Shown here in pieces: positions 1 through 8,167 of a stretch of DNA of 64,000 nt. Position numbers and translations under genes: made by a program. Under the pieces are notes generated by a model, which made no database searches, had not been told where the DNA came from, and saw only the letters and a list, made by a program, of their open reading frames with translations. Location of the stretch: positions 186,000-249,999 of the forward strand of contig CAJUCI010000001.1 of assembly GCA_910584825.1 (NCBI GenBank). The letters are read 5' to 3'. Every line of letters begins with the position of its first letter. The first letter of the stretch is position 1. The stretch is from an uncultured Duncaniella sp. (lineage in GTDB: Bacteria > Bacteroidota > Bacteroidia > Bacteroidales > Muribaculaceae).

Positions 1-1
1 G

Positions 2-481
2 TCGGCCTGCTCGCTCCTCGCCGAGGCATGCGCTTGGGCCAAGGACAAGGGCATGGACTTCCAGGCAATGCTCGCCGACATCTACAAGACCTATGGCTTC
101 AGCCTCGAGGTAGGCGTGTCGGTGGTACGTCCCGGCAAGAGCGGTGCCGAAGAGATTCAGGCACTCATGAAGCAGTTCCGCGAGAACGCTCCCAAGACCC
201 TCGCCGGCAGCCCCGTAGAGGTTGTCAAGGACTACCTCACCCTCGACGCCACCCACGCCGACGGCAAGGTAGAGAAGCTCGACTTCCCCACCACATCCAA
301 CGTGCTCCAGTACTTCACCGCCGACGGCTCCAAGGTGTCGGTACGCCCCTCAGGCACCGAGCCTAAGATTAAGTTCTACATGGAGGTGCGTGTGCCCATG
401 GCCAAGGCCGAGGACTACAACGCTTGCAACGCCGCCGCCCACGCCAAGGTTGAGGCACTCAAGAAAGACCTCGGAATCTGA
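2..481 (+). CDS. Phosphohexomutase C-terminal part (phosphoglucomutase/phosphomannomutase family), cut by window start
   Basis: This is the last 159 residues of an alpha-D-phosphohexomutase, which moves phosphate between C1 and C6 of a hexose. The frame is open from base 2, so the 5' end and the catalytic phosphoserine lie outside the window. The diagnostic piece is VSVRPSGTEPKIKFYMEV near the C-terminus, the phosphate-binding loop of domain 4 (RPSGTEPK). Upstream, the stretch around SNVLQYFTADGSKV is the usual strand-turn before that loop. The sequence fits the long PgcA-like members common in Bacteroidales, but glucose or mannose specificity cannot be read from this fragment. A block of AATTAG repeats follows the stop codon. 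Confidence 0.9.
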   Translation, partial: SACSLLAEACAWAKDKGMDFQAMLADIYKTYGFSLEVGVSVVRPGKSGAEEIQALMKQFRENAPKTLAGSPVEVVKDYLTLDATHADGKVEKLDFPTTSNVLQYFTADGSKVSVRPSGTEPKIKFYMEVRVPMAKAEDYNACNAAAHAKVEALKKDLGI

Positions 482-483
482 AA

Positions 484-600
484 TTAATTAGTAATTAGCA
501 ATTAGTAATTAGTAATTATTGAGTAGGTCTTTGCTGTAAAGCATGCCTTAAATTACTAATTGCTAATTGCTAATTACTAATTATTAATTGCCCCAAAATT
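484..600. repeat. AATTAGTAATTAGC-type intergenic repeat, inverted
   Basis: About 40 bp of direct iterations of AATTAGTAATTAGC is followed, after a 35-bp spacer, by the reverse-complement iterations (AATTGCTAATTGCTAATT). The whole block can fold back on itself. The same words recur at 3656-3697 and 46003-46242. It fills the gap between the phosphohexomutase stop and dtd. Function unknown. Confidence 0.8.
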
Positions 601-612
601 GCTAATTAATCC

Positions 613-1065
613 TTGAGGTTGGTAATCCAGCGCGTCAGTCGCGCATCAGTCACTATAGCCGGCGAGCTCCGGGCCGAGATAGGGCCGGGGCTCATGGTGC
701 TCGTAGGGGTCGCCCAAGGCGACACCCCCGACGATGCCTCATGGCTTGCGGCCAAGACCGCGGCCATGCGTATATTCCCAGACTCGGAGGGGGTGATGAA
801 CCGCTCGGTCATCGATGCCGGAGGCGACATACTCGCCGTCAGCCAGTTCACACTCAACGCCTCCACCCGCAAGGGCAACCGCCCGAGCTACATCCGTGCC
901 GCCGGGCACGACCTGGCCATACCGCTCTACGAGCTTTACTGCTCGGAATGCCGCCGACTCACGGGCCGCGAAGTGGCCACCGGAGTCTTCGGTGCCGACA
1001 TGCAGGTCGAACTTATCAACGACGGACCCGTTACAATAATAATCGACTCCAAGCTACGCGAATGA
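613..1065 (+). CDS. dtd: D-aminoacyl-tRNA deacylase
   Basis: Dtd hydrolyses the ester of D-amino acids (and glycine on tRNA-Ala) mischarged on tRNA, recycling the tRNA. The 150-residue length is normal for the family. The start MRLVIQRVSRASV is the classic Dtd N-terminus and uses a TTG codon at 613. The two family signatures are present: SQFTL (residues about 78-82) and the NDGPVT loop near residue 138, the Gly-cisPro motif that enforces D-chirality. It overlaps the next gene by 4 bases (ATGA at 1062-1065), so the two are likely translationally coupled. Confidence 0.95.
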   Translation: MRLVIQRVSRASVTIAGELRAEIGPGLMVLVGVAQGDTPDDASWLAAKTAAMRIFPDSEGVMNRSVIDAGGDILAVSQFTLNASTRKGNRPSYIRAAGHDLAIPLYELYCSECRRLTGREVATGVFGADMQVELINDGPVTIIIDSKLRE

Positions 1066-1415
1066 CCGACCCATCTACATCTCCCACCACCGCACAGTCA
1101 GCCCCGGCATCACCGACGCTGGCCGACGTGCAGCGCATCGTGGACACTTGGATTACCACCACCGGCAAAGGTTACTTCTCCGAGCTGACCAATGCGGTGA
1201 TACTTGCCGAGGAGACCGGCGAAGTGGCCCGGGTAATGGCCCGCACCTATGGCGACCAGAAAGCCAAGCCGGGCGACAAGTCATGCCTGGCCGACGAACT
1301 GGCCGACCTCCTGTGGGTGCTCACCGCCATAGCTAACCAGACCGGCGTAAACCTCACCGAGGCCTTCGCGGCCAACCTTGCCAAAAAGAACATCCGCGAC
1401 GCCAACAGGTTCTGA
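1062..1415 (+). CDS. MazG-like nucleotide pyrophosphohydrolase
   Basis: A small (117-residue) all-alpha NTP pyrophosphatase of the MazG superfamily, expected to hydrolyse a noncanonical or excess NTP to NMP and PPi. The metal-binding pattern is visible as EETGEVAR (helix 1-2, ExxE) and DELADLLWVL (ExxD-type second motif), with a basic C-terminal KKNIRD typical of short MazG proteins. The ATG at 1062 overlaps the dtd stop; the frame is open further upstream but reads through dtd and is rejected. The first 20 residues are Ser/Thr/Pro-rich and probably disordered. Pairing with dtd suggests a housekeeping clean-up operon. Substrate unknown. Confidence 0.88.
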   Translation: MTDPSTSPTTAQSAPASPTLADVQRIVDTWITTTGKGYFSELTNAVILAEETGEVARVMARTYGDQKAKPGDKSCLADELADLLWVLTAIANQTGVNLTEAFAANLAKKNIRDANRF

Positions 1416-1508
1416 ACCCTCGCCCCGCCAGCAAATTCCAACCGCACTCCCGCCAATAGATTCCGCCCCTCATCCCCCGTGATAACAAACTGACATCTAA
1501 GAACAAAT

Positions 1509-2393
1509 ATGGACAAATACAATCAGGCAATAGCCGAATCACAGGTCACGACCGACGACGCCCTCGTAGCCGCCAAGGTCAACGAAATACTCGAGAAGCA
1601 TCTCGACGAAAACCGCAAGCCCGAAGTGCTGCGTCAGCTCTTCAACAGCATCGACCTCACCACGCTGAAATCCACCGACTCACAGCAGTCAGTGGCCGAC
1701 TTCACCGAGCGCGTCAACGCCTTTGAGCAGGAGCACCCCGACCTGCCCAACGTGGCCGCCATCTGCGTCTACCCCAACTTCGTGCCCATCGTGCGCACCG
1801 TGCTCGACGTAAGCTCGGTCGACATCGCATCGGTGGCCGGCAGCTTCCCATCGGCCCAGACATTCATCGAGGTGAAGATGGCCGAGATAGCACTTGCCGT
1901 CGAAGCCGGTGCCGACGAGATAGACATCGTATTCCCCCTCGGTGACTACCTCGACAAGGACTATGAAGAGGTGGCCGACCAGATAAGCGAGATGAAGCAT
2001 GCCTGCCGCGAGTCGATACTCAAGGTAATCCTCGAGACCGGCGCACTCAAGAGCGCGCTCAACATACGCAACGCATCGGTGCTCAGCCTCTACTCCGGGG
2101 CCGACTTCCTCAAGACATCCACCGGCAAGGAATATCCCGGCGCATCGCTCGAGGCCGCCTATGTGATGTGTCAGTGCATCAAGGAATACTACGCCAAGAC
2201 TCAGCAGATGGTAGGCTTCAAGGTGTCAGGCGGCGTGTCGACCACCGAGGACGCCCTCAAATACTACACCATCGTCAAGGAGGTGCTCGGCGAGAAGTGG
2301 ACAGCCACCAACGAATATTTCCGCATCGGAGCATCGCGCCTGGCCAACAACCTCCTCTCCGACATCCTCGGCACCGAGACAAAATTCTTTTAA
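1509..2393 (+). CDS. deoC: Deoxyribose-phosphate aldolase
   Basis: DeoC cleaves 2-deoxyribose-5-phosphate to glyceraldehyde-3-phosphate and acetaldehyde in deoxynucleoside catabolism. The 294-residue protein is a class I aldolase TIM barrel. The Schiff-base region is KTSTGK (about residues 200-205), the partner lysine lies in KVSGGVSTTEDA (about 237), and the acidic strand KVILETGALK precedes them. The N-terminal extension of about 60 residues is usual for the longer Bacteroidales DeoC form. The start at 1509 follows a roughly 90-bp gap after the MazG-like gene, so it may have its own promoter. A REP element and a MITE lie downstream. Confidence 0.95.
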   Translation: MDKYNQAIAESQVTTDDALVAAKVNEILEKHLDENRKPEVLRQLFNSIDLTTLKSTDSQQSVADFTERVNAFEQEHPDLPNVAAICVYPNFVPIVRTVLDVSSVDIASVAGSFPSAQTFIEVKMAEIALAVEAGADEIDIVFPLGDYLDKDYEEVADQISEMKHACRESILKVILETGALKSALNIRNASVLSLYSGADFLKTSTGKEYPGASLEAAYVMCQCIKEYYAKTQQMVGFKVSGGVSTTEDALKYYTIVKEVLGEKWTATNEYFRIGASRLANNLLSDILGTETKFF

Positions 2394-2420
2394 AACGATT
2401 TAAAGTGGAAGTTGCAGAAC

Positions 2421-2451
2421 TGTAGGAGCGACGGCTTTAGCCGTCGATATG
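2421..2451 (+). repeat. REP-like palindrome (family F)
   Basis: TGTAGGAGC followed by the palindrome GACGGCTTTAGCCGTC and then GATATG. The same unit occurs at about ten sites in the window, singly or as facing pairs. The head and stem layout resembles the REP sequences mobilised by RAYT (Y1 transposase) proteins in Pseudomonas and Stenotrophomonas. Here the facing partner is broken: its outer part (CGCTCCTACAG) survives at 2636-2646, with the MITE between. Confidence 0.8.
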
Positions 2452-2531
2452 AAACGACATGACTAACCTATATTGGTCGATACGAAACGACATAAATAGC
2501 TTATATTGGTCGATACGTAGCTCCATATCAA

Positions 2532-2635
2532 GGGTGTTGCAGAACTCAATTTTTCAAAATTGAATATGCCATACAAGGCTCCAATCGCGTTAGCAAATGT
2601 TAAATTCAACGGTTTTTGGAGGTTCTGCAACACCC
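2532..2635 (+). mobile_element. 104-bp MITE, copy 1
   Basis: A non-coding element bounded by perfect terminal inverted repeats GGGTGTTGCAGAAC / GTTCTGCAACACCC (15 bp if the flanking A/T is included). An inverted copy of identical length lies at 40067-40170 and differs at only 4 of 104 positions by hand alignment. No transposase is present, so movement must rely on a DDE transposase elsewhere. The element sits where the stem of a REP arm would be (CATATC before it, CGCTCCTACAG after it). Confidence 0.85.
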
Positions 2636-2664
2636 TCGCTCCTACAGTCCGGCAACTCGCATAG

Positions 2665-2705
2665 CGAAGCCAATTTTCCATTTTAAACTTTCCATTTTAA
2701 ATTCC
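2665..2705. repeat. AATTTAAAATGG-type boundary repeat (family C)
   Basis: The sequence GCGAAGCCAATTTTCCATTTTAA and further AT-rich iterations run to within two bases of the ATG at 2707. The family is found at many gene edges in the window (see 10037, 11368, 18985, 26457, 43262, 52028). Confidence 0.7.
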
Positions 2706-2706
2706 A

Positions 2707-3180
2707 ATGAAGTACTGGATTATAATCAACGACATGCAGCTTGGGCCAATGGAGCTGAGCGAGGTAGCGTCGACGCCCGGATTCGGGCCGGACACCCCCG
2801 TGTGGCGCGAAGGATTGCCCGACTGGACCACAGCCGCGCATCTGCCCGAGACGGCGGCACTCCTGCCGCAGCGTCCGGCACCCGCTCCTGCCCCGGCTGT
2901 CACCTACAGCTACGCGCCCGGAGGCCCCTCGCCCGTCACTGACGAGCCTATGCCCTCTACCTATCTCGTATGGGCCATACTCTCCACCATATGCTGCTGC
3001 ATCCCCACAGGCATCGTGGCACTCATCTACGCCTCCAAGGTAAGCCCGCTATACAGCCGTGGCGACTATGCAGGTGCAAAAGCCGCCTCCGAGAAAGCCT
3101 GCTGGTGGGTGATAATATCGTTTGTGGCAGGACTCATCTGGGCCCCGTTCTCAGTGCTATGGTCACTGCTCACCATGTGA
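2707..3180 (+). CDS. GYF_2/DUF4339 plus CD225-dispanin membrane protein
   Basis: A 157-residue membrane protein of two recognisable parts. Residues 1-50 (MKYWIIINDMQLGPMELSEV, then TPVWREGLPDWTTA) match the GYF_2/DUF4339 domain, thought to bind peptides. After a Pro/Ala-rich linker (about 55-85), residues 86-157 form a CD225/dispanin-like double-hairpin: TYLVWAILSTICCCIPTGIV, a polar loop SKVSPLYSRGDYAGAKAAS, then a second hydrophobic segment. The CCC cluster in the first segment is typical of this fold. It shares a 4-base overlap with the next gene, so the two are probably one unit. Cellular role unknown. Confidence 0.8.
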   Translation: MKYWIIINDMQLGPMELSEVASTPGFGPDTPVWREGLPDWTTAAHLPETAALLPQRPAPAPAPAVTYSYAPGGPSPVTDEPMPSTYLVWAILSTICCCIPTGIVALIYASKVSPLYSRGDYAGAKAASEKACWWVIISFVAGLIWAPFSVLWSLLTM

Positions 3181-3542
3181 GCCGGCGTGTGCTGACGGTT
3201 GCCGCCATCATCGTGGCGGTCGCTGTCATCTCGGCCTACTACCTCATCGGGCCTGACACAGGGGTGTATCCCCGTTGCATGTTTCGTCAGCTCACAGGGC
3301 TTGACTGCCCCGGATGCGGCTCACAGCGCGCCATCCACGCCCTGCTGCACGGACGCATAGCCGAGGCCTGGGGTTACAACGCACTGCTGCTGATAGAGCT
3401 GCCCCTGATAGGGCTGCTGCTCATAGCCCGAGCCATACAGCCACGCCATCCGCGCCTCAACGCCCTGCTCAACTCCCGCACAGTCATACTCCTGCTCCTC
3501 GCCACAATCCTCCTCTGGACAGTAGTCAGGAATCTGGTTTAG
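3177..3542 (+). CDS. DUF2752 membrane protein
   Basis: A 121-residue membrane protein with the DUF2752 hallmark CPGCGSQRA (residues about 44-52) between a first hydrophobic helix (residues 6-23) and two later helices (about 70-90 and 100-118). I place the start at the GTG at 3177, which overlaps the upstream TGA; an in-frame ATG at 3159 would add only six residues. Bacteroidales often pair DUF2752 with a CD225-type protein, as here. The Cys pair suggests metal or disulfide chemistry at the membrane, but no function is established. Confidence 0.8.
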   Translation: MSRRVLTVAAIIVAVAVISAYYLIGPDTGVYPRCMFRQLTGLDCPGCGSQRAIHALLHGRIAEAWGYNALLLIELPLIGLLLIARAIQPRHPRLNALLNSRTVILLLLATILLWTVVRNLV

Positions 3543-3543
3543 A

Positions 3544-3640
3544 GGTTTTATAGTATAGAGTATAAAGTATAGAGTATAGATAATAGCTCCTGTGCTCATA
3601 ATCGTGCCCCTGTGCTCCTGTGCCCCTGTGCTCCTGTCAA
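3544..3640. repeat. TATAGAGTATAAAGT iterations plus GTGCTCCTGT iterations
   Basis: Short direct iterations of TATAGAGTATAAAG are followed by GATAATAGC and then by tandem copies of CCTGTGCTCCTGTGC. The reverse complement of the same two-part arrangement occurs at 28120-28260, and the pieces also appear in hairpin loops at 8510 and 38010. This suggests repeat modules that recombine. Confidence 0.6.
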
Positions 3641-3655
3641 AATCCCTTGCCCCCA

Positions 3656-3697
3656 ATTGCTAATTACTAATTACTAATTGCTAATTACTAATTACCC
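3656..3697. repeat. AATTGCTAATTACTAATT repeat (family B)
   Basis: About three iterations of TTGCTAATTACTAATTAC end directly before the ATG at 3699. Same family as 484-600, opposite orientation. Confidence 0.75.
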
Positions 3698-3698
3698 C

Positions 3699-5732
3699 AT
3701 GCTCCACCGACGCAAGATTACGCTCCGTGTGCTGCTCTTCCTGGCAGCCGTGGCAATGATAGTCTATTTCCTCCCGCGCACCGACAAAGACCACTACATC
3801 TACGAGGTGAACCGTCCGTGGAGCTATGCCCTGCTGACCGCCCCGTTTGACATCCCCGTGCATCTCGACTCGGCAAGCGTGGCAGTGCTCAAAGACAGCA
3901 TAGACCGCAACTTCGAGCCGGTCTATGTGCGCGACATCGCCGCCGAAAAGACCCTCATCTCCGACTACACCACCCGGCTCAACTCATCGCCGGGACTCAA
4001 CATCACCCCCGCGCAGAAAAACCAGATAATACGCGCCATACGCGCCGTCTACGAAGATGGCATCGTGGACCGCGACACCTATCAGCGCATAGCCTCGGGC
4101 CAGCTCCCCGCCGTGCGTTTCGTGCACGACAATGTGGCCATATCCATGCCCACCGACCGCTACCTCTCGGCGTTCCGCGCCTACGAGCACCTCGACAGCA
4201 CCCTGCGCGACCGCGACGTGCGCGCCGCCCTGACGGCCACCAAGCTCTCCGACATGCTCCAGCCCACCATCATGCTCGACACGCTCACCACCAAGCGTCT
4301 GATTGACGAAGCCTATCAGAAGGCTATGGCCCCCGTGGGCGTCATCCAGCAGGGTGAGCGCATCATCGACAAGGGCGACATCGTGAGCACACGCCTCGCC
4401 ACCATCCTCGACACCTATGAGGAGATGATTGACGAGCGTAGCGACGGCCGCATCTCGCAGCACCACTACCCGATAGCGGGTCAGATACTCTACATGGTCA
4501 TCCTCTTCGGCGCGCTCTACGGCTACATGTTCTTCTTCCGTCCGGCCTATTTCCACGACGACCGCACCGTAGTGTTCCTCATGTCGCTCATCACGGTGTT
4601 CACCCTCTTCTCCTTCGCCATGCAGGCCACGTTCCGCTCCGGCCTCTACATCGCGCCGTTCACTATGGTGCCCATACTCGTGCTCGTGTTTCTCGACTCG
4701 CGCACGGCCTACTTCTCCCACCTCATCCAGGTGCTCATCTGCACCATCATCGCCCCCTTCCCGCTCGAATTCGTGTTCATGCAGTTCATAGCAGGTGTGG
4801 TGGCCATCGACTCGCTCAAAGACCTCACACGCCGCAGCCAGCTCATACGCACCGCCGCGCTCATCTTCGTGGCCTACTCGCTCTGCTACATCTCGGTCGA
4901 GGTGATGCAGACCGGCACGCTCGCCAAGACCGAGGGACGCACCTACGGATGCTTCGGCATCAACGCCATACTCATCTCGTTCAGCTACGTGCTCATGTTC
5001 CTGCTCGAGCGAGTGTTCGGCTACACATCGCGCGTCACACTCGTCGAGCTGTCCGACACCAACAACCCCCTTCTGCGTGAGCTGTCCGAAGAGTGTCCCG
5101 GCACGTTCAACCACTCTATGGCCGTGAGCAACCTCGCCTCGGTGGCCGCACAGGCCATCGGCGCAAACGTGCAGATGGTGCGTACAGGCGCGCTCTATCA
5201 CGACATAGGCAAAATCAAGAACCCCGCCTTCTTCACCGAAAACCAGCACGGCGTGAACCCACACGACGCCCTCGACCCCATCCAGAGCGCGCGCGTGGTC
5301 ACCGGCCATGTCACCGACGGCCTCGCTATGGCCGAGCGTGCCAAGCTCCCCCCGAAAATCCGCGAATTCATAGCCGAGCACCACGGCAAGGGCAAGGCGC
5401 GATACTTCTACAACACATACTGCAACGCCCATCCCGGCGAGGAGGTCGACCCCGCGCCGTTCACCTATCCCGGCCCAAATCCGCAGAGCCGCGAGACCTC
5501 GCTGCTCATGATGGCCGACGCCGTCGAGGCCGCCTCGCGCTCGATGAAGGAGCACTCACCCGAGGCCATCACCGCGCTGGTCAACAAGATTATCGACGGG
5601 CAGATAGCCGAGGGGCTGCACAACGAGTCGCCCCTGTCGTTCCGCGACGTCCAGGCCGTCAAGGAATCGTTCATCCAACGCCTCCGCACCATGTACCACT
5701 CCCGCATCTCCTATCCCGAGCTGAACAAATAA
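3699..5732 (+). CDS. 7TM-HD domain phosphohydrolase (PgpH-like)
   Basis: A 677-residue membrane phosphohydrolase with the PgpH/YqfF layout: an N-terminal membrane anchor (VLLFLAAVAMIVYF), a long extracytoplasmic 7TMR-HDED region (about 35-255), a block of seven transmembrane helices (about 265-460), and a cytoplasmic HD domain. The HD metal ligands are visible as FNHSMAV, YHDIGKIKNP and later AEHHGKGKARYFY and MMADAVEAASR. Characterised relatives hydrolyse the second messenger c-di-AMP; that substrate is inferred here. I choose the ATG at 3699, since the earlier in-frame start lies in AATTAG repeat DNA. The glycosidase gene begins 18 bases downstream. Confidence 0.88.
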   Translation: MLHRRKITLRVLLFLAAVAMIVYFLPRTDKDHYIYEVNRPWSYALLTAPFDIPVHLDSASVAVLKDSIDRNFEPVYVRDIAAEKTLISDYTTRLNSSPGLNITPAQKNQIIRAIRAVYEDGIVDRDTYQRIASGQLPAVRFVHDNVAISMPTDRYLSAFRAYEHLDSTLRDRDVRAALTATKLSDMLQPTIMLDTLTTKRLIDEAYQKAMAPVGVIQQGERIIDKGDIVSTRLATILDTYEEMIDERSDGRISQHHYPIAGQILYMVILFGALYGYMFFFRPAYFHDDRTVVFLMSLITVFTLFSFAMQATFRSGLYIAPFTMVPILVLVFLDSRTAYFSHLIQVLICTIIAPFPLEFVFMQFIAGVVAIDSLKDLTRRSQLIRTAALIFVAYSLCYISVEVMQTGTLAKTEGRTYGCFGINAILISFSYVLMFLLERVFGYTSRVTLVELSDTNNPLLRELSEECPGTFNHSMAVSNLASVAAQAIGANVQMVRTGALYHDIGKIKNPAFFTENQHGVNPHDALDPIQSARVVTGHVTDGLAMAERAKLPPKIREFIAEHHGKGKARYFYNTYCNAHPGEEVDPAPFTYPGPNPQSRETSLLMMADAVEAASRSMKEHSPEAITALVNKIIDGQIAEGLHNESPLSFRDVQAVKESFIQRLRTMYHSRISYPELNK

Positions 5733-5749
5733 CACAAAAACCAACCGTT

Positions 5750-8083
5750 ATGCGCATTTCCACCCTATTAGGGGCATGCCTGACCGCCGTTGCCGCCCAG
5801 GCCTATACCCCCATCACATTGCCAGTAATCCCGCCCGACCCGCAGATTGAGAAAAAGGTGGCCGAGCGGCTCGCCTCGATGACCCTCGACGAAAAAATCG
5901 GTCAGATGACCCAGATTCAGATTGACATCATCGGCGACCACGACGCCAACGGCGTATTCCACTTCTCCCAGGCCAAGGCCGACAGCGTCATAGGCCGCTA
6001 CAAGGTCGGCTCGTTTCTCAACACCCCCGGCAGCACATGCCTGACAGCCGAGGAGTGGTGCGAGCTGATACCCAAGATTCAGGAGACCTCCATGCGCCTC
6101 ATAGGCATCCCCACCATCTACGGTCTCGACCAGAACCACGGCACCACCTATACCGCCGACGGCACCCTCTTCCCGCAGAACCTCAACGTGGCCGCCACCT
6201 TTGACACCTCGGCGGCACGCAAGGCCGCCGAAATCACCGCCTACGAGACCCGCGCATCCGACTGCCCCTGGACCTTCTCGCCCACCCTCGACCTGGCCCG
6301 CGACCCGCGCTGGCCGCGATTCTGGGAGAACTACGGCGAGGACCCGCTGGTCAACGCCCTCATGGGCGCGGCAGCCGTCAAGGGTTTTCAGGGCGAAGAC
6401 CCCAACCACGTCGGCCCCAACCATATAGCCGTATCAATCAAGCACTTCATGGGCTATGGCATCCCCTTCTCGGGCAAGGACCGCACCCCGGCCTACATCT
6501 CCCCCTCCGACCTGCGTGACAAGCACTTCGCCCCCTATCTCGAGGCCATCAAGAACGGCGCGCTCACACTCATGGTCAACTCCTCGTCAATCAACGGCAC
6601 CCCCGTCCACGCCAACTCGCTCCTGCTGACCAAATGGCTCAAGGACGACCTGCAGTGGGACGGCATGATTGTCACCGACTGGGCCGACATCAACAACCTC
6701 TACACACGCGAAAAGGTGGCCAAGGACAAGAAGGACGCCATACGCATAGCCATCAACGCCGGCATAGACATGGCGATGGAGCCGTATCAGTGCGACTACT
6801 GCACCCTGCTCAAGGAGCTGGTACAGGAGGGCAAGGTGCCCATGAGCCGCATCGACGATGCCGCCGCCCGTGTGCTCCGCCTCAAGTATCGCCTCGGCCT
6901 CTTTGACCGCCCCGACACATATCTCAAGGACTATCCGCAGTTCGGCTCCAAGAACCACGGCGAGGTGGCCCTCGAGTCGGCCGCCGAGTCGATGGTGCTG
7001 CTCAAGAACGATGATTCCATCCTGCCCCTCGCACAGGGCACCAAGATATTCGTCTCAGGCCCCACGGCCAACTCCATGCGCTCGCTCAACGGCGGCTGGA
7101 GCTACTCGTGGCAGGGCCATATAGCCGAAGCCTATGCCAAGTACTACAACACCATCCTCGAGGCCATGACAGCGCGTTTCGGCGCAGAGAATGTCACCTA
7201 CGTGCCAACAGTAATGTTTGACGAGAAACACAGCTGGACCGACGAGCTCTTTGACCCCGCCGTGATGCCCGGAGCCGTGGCCGAGGCCGCCAAGGCCGAC
7301 GTGATAGTGCTCTGCATCGGCGAGAACTCCTACTGCGAGACCCCCGGCAACCTCACCGACCTGCACCTCTCACCCCTGCAGCGCGACATGGTCAAGACAT
7401 TCGCCACCGCAGGCAAGCCTATCATACTCGTGCTCAACGAGGGCCGTCCGCGCATCATCGCCGACATCGAGCCGCTCGCCAAGGGTGTCATCGACATCAT
7501 GCTCCCCGGCAACTTCGGCGGCGACGCACTCGCCCGACTCATGGCCGGCGACATCAACTTCTCGGGCAAGCTCCCCTTCACCTATCCGCGCGAAATCAAC
7601 TCGCTCGTGACCTACGACTACAAGACCAGCGAGGAAGTGGGCAGCATGGAGGGCGCGTATGACTACGACGCACGTGTCAACGTGCAGTGGCCCTTCGGCT
7701 ACGGCCGCTCCTACACCACATTTGCCTACTCTGACCTCAAGGTTGACAAGACCGAGTTTGACGCCAACGACGTGCTCACCGTCAGCCTCCTCGTCACCAA
7801 CACCGGCCAAATGCACGGCAAGGAGGCAGTGCTGCTCTACTCGTCTGACCACGTGGCATCCATCGTGCCCGACAACAAGCGTCTGCGCGCGTTCAGCAAG
7901 CTCGCCCTCATGCCCGGCGAGACCCGCGCCGTCAAATTCACCGTCCCCGCTACTGACCTTGCCTTTGTCGGAGCCGATGGCCGCTGGACCCTCGAAGAGG
8001 GCGAGTTCACCCTCACCGTCGGCACCCTTACCCTTCCCATCCACTGCACCTCGACAACCACATGGGATAGACCGAATATATAG
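5750..8083 (+). CDS. Glycoside hydrolase family 3 beta-glycosidase, secreted
   Basis: A 777-residue exported glycosidase of the BglX type. It has a Sec signal peptide (MRISTLLGACLTAVAAQAYT), an N-terminal TIM barrel ending with the nucleophile region GMIVTDWADI (Asp of TDW, about residue 307), the substrate-binding KHFMGYG motif (about 235), an alpha/beta sandwich (about 410-620) and a C-terminal fibronectin-III-like domain. Likely activity is exo-beta-glucosidase or xylosidase in the periplasm; the sugar cannot be read from sequence. Codons are strongly C-ending, which leaves long spurious open frames on the other strand. A strong hairpin terminator follows. Confidence 0.93.
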   Translation: MRISTLLGACLTAVAAQAYTPITLPVIPPDPQIEKKVAERLASMTLDEKIGQMTQIQIDIIGDHDANGVFHFSQAKADSVIGRYKVGSFLNTPGSTCLTAEEWCELIPKIQETSMRLIGIPTIYGLDQNHGTTYTADGTLFPQNLNVAATFDTSAARKAAEITAYETRASDCPWTFSPTLDLARDPRWPRFWENYGEDPLVNALMGAAAVKGFQGEDPNHVGPNHIAVSIKHFMGYGIPFSGKDRTPAYISPSDLRDKHFAPYLEAIKNGALTLMVNSSSINGTPVHANSLLLTKWLKDDLQWDGMIVTDWADINNLYTREKVAKDKKDAIRIAINAGIDMAMEPYQCDYCTLLKELVQEGKVPMSRIDDAAARVLRLKYRLGLFDRPDTYLKDYPQFGSKNHGEVALESAAESMVLLKNDDSILPLAQGTKIFVSGPTANSMRSLNGGWSYSWQGHIAEAYAKYYNTILEAMTARFGAENVTYVPTVMFDEKHSWTDELFDPAVMPGAVAEAAKADVIVLCIGENSYCETPGNLTDLHLSPLQRDMVKTFATAGKPIILVLNEGRPRIIADIEPLAKGVIDIMLPGNFGGDALARLMAGDINFSGKLPFTYPREINSLVTYDYKTSEEVGSMEGAYDYDARVNVQWPFGYGRSYTTFAYSDLKVDKTEFDANDVLTVSLLVTNTGQMHGKEAVLLYSSDHVASIVPDNKRLRAFSKLALMPGETRAVKFTVPATDLAFVGADGRWTLEEGEFTLTVGTLTLPIHCTSTTTWDRPNI

Positions 8084-8110
8084 AGTTTAGAGAAATTTAT
8101 AACGTTTAGT

Positions 8111-8167
8111 AGTTTCTCCCGTTTTTCCATCGCATAATCGACGGAAAGACGGGAGAAACTATTTTTT
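8111..8167 (+). terminator. Intrinsic terminator of the GH3 gene
   Basis: An 18-bp stem, AGTTTCTCCCGTTTTTCC paired with GGAAAGACGGGAGAAACT (one G-T wobble), is followed by A and six T. It lies 27 bases after the stop codon. Confidence 0.85.

Noticed and set aside
741..1061. Upstream extension of the MazG-like gene
   Set aside because: Reads through dtd in another frame; the ATGA overlap at 1062 is the natural start.
2463..2681. 72-codon minus-strand frame with a peptide similar to one at 40069
   Set aside because: The similarity is the MITE; nucleotide differences in this frame change residues freely.
3984..5555. 523-codon minus-strand open frame inside the 7TM-HD gene
   Set aside because: A shadow caused by C-rich codon positions on the plus strand; its His/Glu/Val/Gly-rich translation has no domain and lies wholly within a clear gene.
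5093..5749. N-terminal extension of the GH3 gene
   Set aside because: The extension overlaps the 7TM-HD gene in another frame; the ATG at 5750 starts a proper signal peptide.
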